Source: Didymodactylos carnosus (lineage: Eukaryota; Rotifera; Eurotatoria; Philodinida; Philodinidae). Taken from it: 64,000 bases of DNA. Shown in pieces: positions 49,565 through 59,300 of this stretch. The translations under genes were made by a program, and so were the position numbers. Every line of letters begins with the position of its first letter. The first letter of the stretch is position 1. Below the pieces are notes generated by a model. That model did not search any database. It was given only the letters and a program-made list of their open reading frames with translations, and had not been told where the DNA came from. The DNA lies in NCBI GenBank assembly GCA_905250885.1, contig CAJNOQ010000082.1, positions 1 through 64,000 of the forward strand, written 5' to 3'.

Positions 49565-50640
49565 TTAAAGTGCAATAGCTCTAAAATTCTTCCTCACTTT
49601 TGACCAAAACCCAACAGAGGATCTTGAAGAGGTATATCGCTCACTCATAGATTGCCCCAAACGAGCAAGGAGATAATCAAGAAGCTCAGCTTTGTTTCTT
49701 TTTCTTAATTCTTTGATTTTTACTTTTAGAAGAGCGTCACCTGTTCTTCTGGCTCTCCATGGCAGAACTCGAACATATGAGAGTTTGATCCGAAGCTCCT
49801 TAGAGATCGCGACTCGATATTGTTTTAGAGAAAAATTAACCGTACAACAAGATTTTAGGAGGGAAAGAAAAGAAATAAAAGTAGGATAAACAACTTCCCA
49901 AGATGAATGCTCCCATTGTAATGACCAGAAATCAGAAATAAACGACATAAAATAATTAAAAACAACCCAATGAGTATTATAACTAAACGCAGTTTCTTTT
50001 CGCTCGCACGTGATAATGCCAAGAACGGGTTCATGGTCACTTGTGGTATTGGTATCCCAATTTTGAACTACAAGGGGAACTCCAGTAGCGAGCGCATAAT
50101 CAATGAGACGGTAAGAACGTTTAGAGGTCGCCTTATTAGGAAGAATAGGTGACAAAAAGAGAGAATCGGCCCACTCAAGGAGGGTTGTGGACCTAGCATT
50201 ATCAACCGGATCGTCTAGATCAACATTAAAGTCACCAAAAAACTCACACGAGCTAGAGACAAATGGGGAGAGGACGTCCCACGTCCATGATCTACTTCTG
50301 GGAGTATACACCCCAACGATACGTAAGACTTGCTCTAAGGTGATATCTACTACACACATTAGGTATATCACATTTTACTCGAGTACAGAAAATACCTGAA
50401 CGGAAAACTAACACGACACCTCTACTATTTTCACCGGCCTGGTAAAAGAATCTAAACCCATTGAAAGTTTGTGAGAGAAAGGAAAAATTTATCGCCCCTA
50501 TCTCTAATAAAACTAGACAATCGGAGTTCGACTTTACGAAAAAAAGTTAAACTTCCTCCCATCTCTCGGCTAAACTCCGTACGTTAAATAGTAGAACATT
50601 GAAATGAGTGAAAGACGCAGATGAAGATAAGTCGTCCTGC
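49565..50640 (-). pseudogene. LINE ORF2, endonuclease part
   Basis: AP-type endonuclease domain of ORF2. The N-terminal strand FNVLLFNVRSLAERW lies near 50610, followed by LVLLEIG (catalytic Glu region) and SRGVVLVFRSG. The long frame 50371-49565 carries GVYTPRSRSW, FFGDFNVDLDD (catalytic Asp/Asn), RSYRLIDYALATG and TTSDHEPVLG (catalytic Asp-His). A basic, helical linker follows (RTGDALLKVKIKELRKRN). An in-frame stop and at least one frame change separate the N-terminal strand from the main frame, so it is inactive as read. Confidence 0.7.
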
Positions 50641-50836
50641 TCAAACCGTTTCTACGACGAAAGGCACGAGTTTAGAGTGGGGAAAGAGTTCCACTCCATT
50701 ACAATATCAGACAAAAGCGAAAAATTAAAATGCGAGAGTAGAGGTTCACATAACTGAACCGCAAAATCAAAATCAAAACCTTTTTTTCTAGAAGATGAAG
50801 GGGAAAAAATAAAAGAAGGGGCTAGAGCGGATAGAG

Positions 50837-52791
50837 TCATAGTTTCGTACCTTGATTGGCATAAGATGCTAATTGTGACAGTTTTTCAATTTTCTCTTTT
50901 TTCATTTCTTTATCCTTATACTGTAATTTCCACTCGGAGAAGGCATTTATATGATAATCGAATCGTTGAGCTAGAGATTCAATTGAAGCTGTTGGAATTG
51001 ATTCTTGTTGGATTAATTTTGGTAGCACTTGTAATACCGTTTGATAAATTGGCATAAGAAAGTTTTCGATAGTCTCACCCAAAAAAGTAACCTCAACTTG
51101 TTGAGACATTAACTTTTGACTATTTTGATGAATGAGTACTGCATGTGACGTAGTTAATTCAGTTATTTGTTTTTGTTGTGCAAGCTGCTTTTTATTTATA
51201 TCTAATAAATACTTTAATTGATCAGAAATATCTCTGACATCCCGATCGAGTTGATTCAGACGATTATATACTACATCATTCGCCCTCCACCCCCATGTAT
51301 TCTGAGTTGTGTTTACATTCAATGGTGGGAACTCCTTAATACCATTCTGTCGTACAAATCCTTGTTGCCGTTGCTGTTGTTTATTGTTGTCATGTGTAGA
51401 TGAAGATAACAAAGACTTTGTTAATTCGGTACGAAAGGTTTTAATAGTTAGGCATCTCGAATCGGTTGAATCGTGATTATTTTTACATCTAATGCAATGT
51501 GGCTGTTTATCACAATTTTCTTCTCTATGTTTTTTAATATCATCCACCTCCAATCCGCATGTCCTGCATTTATCTTTTTCATATTTACAATCACTCCGAA
51601 AATGTCCGAGTTCAGAACATTTTGAACAGAGCAGAACTTTTGCTGGCGTAAAATATTCGCTCACCGGGTATCGTTAATATTAACGTGTTTTCGTTTGAGT
51701 AGGTCGTCCATAGTTTTAACACTTTTAACATCTAATCGTGCCATTGTTGTTGGTAAATTATTTTTATTAATAAAACGGTGGAGATTGATAATGTCAGGAA
51801 AATCTTTTTGCAGATCATTTAACAATTCATTATCCTGAATATCCAACGTTACGTTACGGATAACTAACGAAAACTGAGATGGAAGCCGACGGGGCAGCGA
51901 TTTCTCATAACTCTTCGAGCATAAATTAGGCGGCCAATTTTTTTCATCAAACAGAATGATGAATGAATCTCGATCCTTAACAAATAGAAATAATTGACGA
52001 TTATCTTTTAATCTGTATCCGTCCAATGCGAAATCTAACCTCAAATTGTCCACAATATGTTTTTTTAATTCATTGATCACTTCATTTTCCTGAACCTTAT
52101 CCTGGAATGTAACGACAAGTGGGAGAAATTTATAGCGAGTTTCGGCGAAACGAAGGGCTTGCTGAGAGATCAGATCGATGTTTTGACCGTTGTTATCTGT
52201 GTTTCGTGGATAGGGATGTTGATCCATAGATAAAGAGTTTCGACGTTGGAAGCGTGGACTAGGTAATTGACGATTAGCGGTAGGACGATGGATATTTGAA
52301 GGAGGTGAATCATTAATGTGACGTAACTCATCATTACTGGCACTTACATTGTTTGATTGGTGCTCAACTACCATATTAATTTCTTCGTCAATTGTTTGAT
52401 ATTGCCGTGACAAGAGAGAACTTGGAAAAGCACGCTGATAGTATTTAGATGATGATGATGATGGAACAGCACGAGATGGATCATGCTGGAACAAAACCGA
52501 TGATTCACTTTGTTTATTCGTCGTCGCACCGCATTGTTGCTGTCGCTGTAATTGTTGGTTCGTATCAGAAATAAAAACCCCTGAAGTAATTCCATTAGAA
52601 ATATATGGAGACGGTGTTTGACTAGGATGAATGGGATATTGTACAGGTACTTGATGTTGTAAACGAAAATTTTCTTGCAAGGGAGTAGAATGAGGAAAAA
52701 ATTGACCCGTTCCCATGTCAAAGGTACCATATAGTAAGCTGTTAGCATTCTGGACCACTGAAGCTGTTGTATAGCCTTGCGGGGTGGCCAT
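50837..52791 (-). CDS. LINE ORF1 (gag-like, CCHC zinc knuckles), frame-shifted
   Basis: RNA-binding chaperone-type protein of the LINE. The ATG at 52791 opens a 376-codon frame: a Gln/Ser/Pro-rich, low-complexity N-terminus (to about residue 200), then a folded RRM-like region (LPLVVTFQDKVQENEVI, FSLVIRNVTLDIQDNELL). It stops at 51661. Protein sequence continues without a gap in another frame from 51664: CX2CX4HX4C in LCSKCSELGHFRSDC, two further Cys/His clusters (CRTC..H..C and CIRC..H..C), a Gln-rich linker and a coiled-coil-like stretch to 50837. The second frame has no early ATG, so it is a single ORF1 with a one-base shift, either a mutation or a frameshifting site, rather than two genes. 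Confidence 0.75.
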
Positions 52792-53213
52792 CCCCGACCT
52801 TAGTGTTACTTATATTCACCCCAAATTTCAAACGCGTGCTCAAAAATTGTATAAAGTAAAGAAGAGGAAGAAACTTACTACTACAACTATATGTAGATAA
52901 GTACAGAATACAGCATTGTTTTTGATATATCTGTAACTGAATTCTTTTACCTTTATTGACAGACAGTTAGTCGAAGACACTGCTTTCTTTGTTAAAACTG
53001 GCTTCTAATGAATTTAACTATACTTCATCCAAAATAAGTACGTAGTTCTTCTGTTAAGTAATTACTAGGGAATTAGAAACGCAATCGGTTCTCTCGTTTA
53101 ATCTTCACGTTAATTAAAGCGTGGGTGATTTTTGTATGTTGCTGTTTTAGCTCAGAATCAGGTGTTCAAAATCTACACAATATGTTGTTGTTAATGATTC
53201 ATGAAATTCTCGG

Positions 53214-53346
53214 GTCATTTGGGTCCAGTTTTGCAAATTTCGGGTTGGATTCAAAAGCCTTCGGATCGGGTCGGGTTCGGGTTAATATAAAAAATATTGA
53301 TTTGGGTCGGGTTCGGGTCATCCATGTAAGATCCGATTCGGTCTCT
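53214..53346. repeat. G-rich repeat element (right copy), abutting the SecA-like gene
   Basis: Shares the core CGGGTCGGGTTCGGGTTAA, AAAAAATATTGATTTGGG and CGGGTTCGGGTC with 48107-48210 in the same orientation, and ends TTCGGTCTCT, the inverted partner of the left copy's AGAGACCGAA. It ends 18 bp before the ATG of the giant gene. Confidence 0.7.
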
Positions 53347-53363
53347 GCCCTATTATAAGTCTC

Positions 53364-56300
53364 ATGGATGAACAACATTATTCAATCGCAAACACATTTT
53401 TTGGTACATCTGTTAATAGTAATTTCGCATCGTTAGCGAACGAACATGAAATGCTAGCTAACTCTTCCACCATTGCGCAGATCTCAATTGACGTGAGAAA
53501 TGGAGATTGTCTACCGCCGAATTCACTTTGTGAAATTCGAAAACTTTCCAATGATATTCATGCAGTCAACTCAGACAACGAGAAATATATTCTTTGTGCA
53601 CATGCTGCGCACCATAGCGATTTCATTGAACCAATATACTTCGACAACCTTTCGAAATTACTAATTGAGACAGACGAAACAATACGTCAGTGTGTGCTAT
53701 GGGCATTTACGTCGACGATGGCATGTTCCGTTGCTCTCACTCCAACGAACATTGATCTTGTATACAATTTACTGACAGATAAATCATTAGGATGGAGCGC
53801 TTCATTCTTCTTTCGCAAACTATCGGAGAATGAAGAGTACACTAAAATGATTTCCGATGGAATATGGATATCAATGATAGATTTACTATTCGATCAAAAA
53901 ATGGACGAACAAGTTTGTATAATTATTGTTCAGACAATAAGCAACATTTTTAGAAGCAGGAAGTCAATATCGAATGAAATTAAACGACGCTTGCAGATAT
54001 TGATAATGAGTGACAATGTATCCGAAAAGTTGCTTCTTGCTGCCATACATGCACTAAAAATGCTAGTGATTGATGAAGAACAATTGGAACCAGAAACATT
54101 GAAACGCTTACAAGAATTGATGATAATGAGTAATGAAACAGTGGCGGAGTGTGCGCGCGAATTTCATTATATCCTACATGATAAACAAACTCTGTCCAAC
54201 GTACAGCATCATACACGGAGTTCTCAAATGAAATCTGAACTTGTTGCTACTCAGAATATATTAATCTCTCATTCTAAGGAAGAATTCATCGAGCCCACGA
54301 ACGAACTTCTACCGCTAGACTATCTGATCAGTCAAGATGATCAGACTGATCAAACATTTAATCAGGAACATCAATCGAAAGTTATTCGATCAGGTGACCA
54401 TCAACCATTTTATTATACGATGATGATGAAGATCAAGAATCTTCATCATGTAGCTAGACAAGGAGAGCTGACACTGAAGGACTTTTTTTATTTAACACGA
54501 AAGCTTAAAAAAGACAGTTATACATTTTTAACATTAGAAGACACATCTACTGTACACGAAAGAATCATAGAAGTTCTTCGAAGTTCTGCTGAAGTTGAAC
54601 AAAATATACCAAGATACGTTGTCGACACAATAATCGATTGCTTGACACCTGAGACAAAAAAATTAAATCGCTTATGTGTTGACTGCCTCTTGATCATTCT
54701 GGGCAAGCAACATCAGCTTGAAAATGTATACATTGATAAAATCGAACAAATATTGATGACAACCAACGATATGGAAGTAAAACAAAAGCTTATCGAGATA
54801 TATGCTGATTGCGCATCAAAAGGTCACCACGTACAGCTTGATCTTGAATCGATTCAACAAAATCTACAGAGTAAGACATCTTGTGTGAAAGTCAGTTATC
54901 TTTTTTTCAAAGCTGTTGCAGTGGAAAAGCGAACATTGTCACCTGAACAAATACTTATTTTGACAGATGTAGCAATGTCAAAGCATTATCTTTTGAAAGC
55001 ACGTGAAAATTGTTCATGGGCTCTAGCATACAACATAAAGGAAACGAAAGACAAAAAATCTTTTTCATCAAAACTGCTAGATGACCTCGGACTAATGTTA
55101 GAAGATCCAGCTGAAACGATTAGACATTCATCAGCTCTGGCTGTATGCTACTATGCTGATGATAACAACTGTGATGTACCAGATAATATACTTGAACGGT
55201 TGGCAGTTGTCTCACTCAAAAGCGATTCTCATATATCATGTAACATATTATCTGTCTACTTGAAATTAACTAAAAGGAAATATTTGCCTACCGTTATTCT
55301 TGACAATATCTGTAACCTCATCTACCATCCAGAATTTGATCTTCGATACCGAAGTATATGGATACTTAAATGTGCTGTAGATAATGGTCAAGAATTAACG
55401 TCCAATATATTAAAAATAATCGACTACTGTTTGAAAAGCTCTGAATCTGGTGTTTGTAATACGGCAGGAATGATTTTTGTTAACTATTGGCGTCAACGAA
55501 TAGTGCGTAATGATCGTGACCTCGCGTTTGCTTTGTCAAGTAACATAGAAAACTTGGTATTCATTTTTCGAAATCGTTTGGAATTGAATGTACGTCGTGA
55601 AGCTCTTCATCTACTCAAATTGCTCGTTGATAAAAACTACGATCTGACCAACACACTTTTGCAACTTATAGAATACTGTTTTTATGATAGTGACGCATCG
55701 ATTTCGATATGTGCAGTGAATATTTTAACGTCCTATTCAAAACAACATATTTTACCAACGAGAACAATTATTTGTTTGGAAAATTTGTTGACCACTGAAA
55801 CAGCAAATGTAGCTGATATTTTACCTGTTTTGAAGAAAGTTGTCGATCAAGGTCACATGCTGTCAGAAAAATCAATCACGCATCTTGGCTATTTACTACT
55901 CAAGATCGACGATCCGAATAACGTAGTTATATTGCTTTCACATGTTGATCGATATCAACCACTTTCGAAGACCGTCAATGATCTCCTTCGACAAGACTAT
56001 TATACAAAAATTCTTCGCTACTCCACCTGTGCTAGAAGTTTAGACGAAGCCATATCTGGATTCATCAATCTAACTGCTAATGGCACACAACTATCTCAAT
56101 CTGTTCTGGATTCTTTATTTTTTTTATTAAAATCGTCCGATCGACAAATGAAACTTATGCCTATTGTCGTCAATGTAACAGAAAACGGGCAGCAGTTAAA
56201 GAACAATGAGCATATTTGTACACTTACTCGAATCTTTTTCGATTCGGACGATAAATCATTGATTGATTTGGTACGAATTTTTCGAAACTTAAGTCGCATG

Positions 56301-59300
56301 AACCAAGTCATTCCTGATCCTGTTATAGAATTTTTAGAAAATTTCTTGGTTAATTCATTACTTACTGGTTATATCATTGAAATTTTTCAACATTTAATCG
56401 AGCGACAGAAACTGAAAAACCAATCAATCATTGGTAAAGTTTTAAAAATGCTACATTTTAGTGAATCTACCGTAATGAATACCGAGATTTACTATAGACT
56501 CGTACGTTTTTGCAAAGTCGTCGCTAACAACCAACCAAATGAAATCGATCAAGCTCGTATACTTTCAATGCTTCAATTCACTCAATCAGCAATCGTTCGC
56601 AAAGATGGATGTACACTTGCCAAAGCCTTAGCTGAACATGGCCAAACTTTAACAACATCAGTTATGGATGCACTCGTTCATATATTGAATAATGATACTG
56701 ACATTAATATTCAAGAGTATGCATTAACAGTTATGAATCTAGCAAATTCGGACAATCAAAATATGGATAATGATTTTGTACAGATGCTTGACACGATTGA
56801 TCACCAAAATACAACAGACGACGAATTTCTATTAGAAATATCAAGAAAAATCTCTCGAACGAGTTTAAAATTATCTGAAAAAGATCTGTTGCGATTGTCA
56901 CATATGCTTTACACTTGCAATATTGATTCAAAACGGAAAGCGGCTAGCTACATCGTATCAGTTGCTGAAAATGGCAGAAAGCTTCTAGATGAAATATTTC
57001 ATATTATATATGCCACTCTTCGTGATGATACTGTTAATATTTATACTATCAAATTACTGCTCAGGTCATCTGTAAAACAGCCGGCGTTTTTAATTAATGA
57101 CCTCTTATATCTGGTCGTTTATTCAATGCATAGTGTTGTGCGAGAAAAAGCTCAAAAAATACTTGCAGATCATGGCGACAATCCGAAAGTGCAATTATTC
57201 TTTAACACCGAACGAAATCCAGAAAATCTAGATAAAATGGTATCAAACTATGATGTTTATCTTATAGAAAAGTTATCATCAAATAATGAAAATGAAATAT
57301 TCATGGCTTTAAAAGTCATACAAAATATGATAACCGTAGAGAAACAAATTGCGTCTGATCTTCTTCTTGCCGTGACTTTGAAACTCAACACTCATAACGA
57401 CATTGTTGCAGACATACTTTGTGCAACAATGATTCATAGAAGTAGAATAGAAGAAGATATTTACCAAGAAATTGAGAAAACTTTTCTTATTTATCAAACA
57501 CCAAAAATGATGAATCTCATCCGAATATTGGCAGAACAGCAAATCGAATTGGAATCAAAGACAATCAAAACTGTCTTCAATATTCTCTGTAGGAGAACAG
57601 ATGAAAAAGCATTATGCAGGGACGCAGTCATAATTATGGAACAAATAGCTCGACATCAGCTTTTATCAAAAGAAATTCTTTCCTATTTCGTTGAACGAAT
57701 TTCTAATGAGTCCAAAGAAGATATTCAGACTAGTTTTAATGTTATACGCTATCAAATCCTACATAGTCAAATGGATGATATGCTTGACTCATTACCGATA
57801 ATCCCACTTCCGCAAGGAATTGATAACCAAAGATTGTTTCAACTGAAAACATTCGAACAATATCTTGGTACCGTGCAAACTTTACTTTTTGTAGATTCCT
57901 TTAATCCAACAGTATTAAACTGGCCGGCAGAACGATGGTCACGTGAATGTCTGTGCTTCGATTTACTGAAAAGATATCAGGATGCAACACCTGATTCAGT
58001 GTACATTTTCTACCATCAATTGACTCTACTCGAAATATCCAGACAATACGGATTTTATAGCGATGTGCGTGATTTGATCTTACAAACGCTTATTCAAAAA
58101 CAATGTACGTATTCCTTAGATCTAGGGACCATCAGTGATTTATTGATTTATCTAACTATATTAAAAAATAATCCATTACAAATGCTACAAGCAAACGAAC
58201 CTAACTGGTTACTTAATATGCGTCGATATTATGTTCGAGAGAAAATGAGTCAATATTTAAGCGACAGTATATTTTCAAAGTCAATGATCGATCATATAGT
58301 TGATCGAATTACTGAACAAGAAAATCTTCCAGCAGAGTTGATCGAATTGTTTCTCCAAACGGCGATTAAGCCTGAGCACATTCTGATATTTCTCCATCTT
58401 ATGAGTGATTACGGATTGACGAAAAATGATGTTACAAGCTTATTTGCTAGTCTAAAAGTCACATCAGGTTTTAAAACCTTAAAAAAACAGATGGAATGTT
58501 TTATTCTAAATCGGACATTGGCATCTCGTTGGTTTGGTTCTCCAAATGATCTAGCACTTGGTCGAGTGTATTTAGAAGCTTTGCTTAACAACGGATGGAC
58601 TTTTGTAAGACTCAATGATATGCTAAAGGCGATTAAAATCGATTCCGACACATTTGATACTTTCAAGGAATTTCTTGTCTGTTTGAAAATTATCGTCGAT
58701 TATGAAATGAACGAAAATAGTGAGACTGAACTAAACACAATATTTTCTACCATAGGTCATCAATTGTGGCGATCAAAGGTTCATTCTATTGCCATAGAAA
58801 ATCAATTTGGTTTGACAAGTTCTGAGAAAAATCTTTTCATGCTATTAACTGAAATCGATCATGTCAATAAAACAAGGTTCTTGACTGAATTAACTCAAAC
58901 AATGAGTACTATCGATCAAGCGTTCAGATGCGACTCGTCGGTCCTTCGACAAAACAAGCCAATTAGTGAATGGACAATATCGCACATTCAAAAATGGGCT
59001 CAACAATTTTTGCTTCAGCAATCGGAAAAACTAAGTGGAGTAAGACTATATGAAATAATGGCAGTCATTAAACGTGCTATTTATCTTGATTTGAACGTTG
59101 AACCACGTGCTATTCAATTAGTATCAGTTTTAATCGTTCTTGATTCGAATCATCAACGGGGACGTTTACTACAAATATTGACCGGAGAAGGGAAATCAAC
59201 GATTGTATCTATCTTAGCAGTGATCAAAGCGCTAGAACACAAAAAAGTCGATATAGTAACAAGTTCGATGGTATTAGCCAAGCGAGATGCAAGAAAACGA

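Larger units (their letters stand above)
48400..52860 (-). mobile_element. Defective non-LTR retrotransposon (LINE) with endonuclease, internally deleted
   Basis: On the minus strand the order is ORF1 (52791 to 50837) with zinc knuckles, then ORF2 with an AP-type endonuclease (about 50630-49950), a linker, the beginning of the reverse transcriptase region (to about 49270), and sequence from the C-terminal end of ORF2 (about 49200-48560). The catalytic core of the reverse transcriptase, including any YxDD, is missing, so about 2 kb has been lost internally. The layout (gag-like ORF1 with CCHC plus endonuclease ORF2) fits Jockey/CR1-like LINEs of bdelloids; the clade is not determined. Outer ends are approximate. 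The 3' side has several AAAAGTT-type short repeats (48478-48520). Confidence 0.8.

Noticed and set aside
48564-52791. LINE frames as separate host genes with zinc knuckles
   Set aside because: Gene order, endonuclease motifs and C-terminal remnants match a single non-LTR element.
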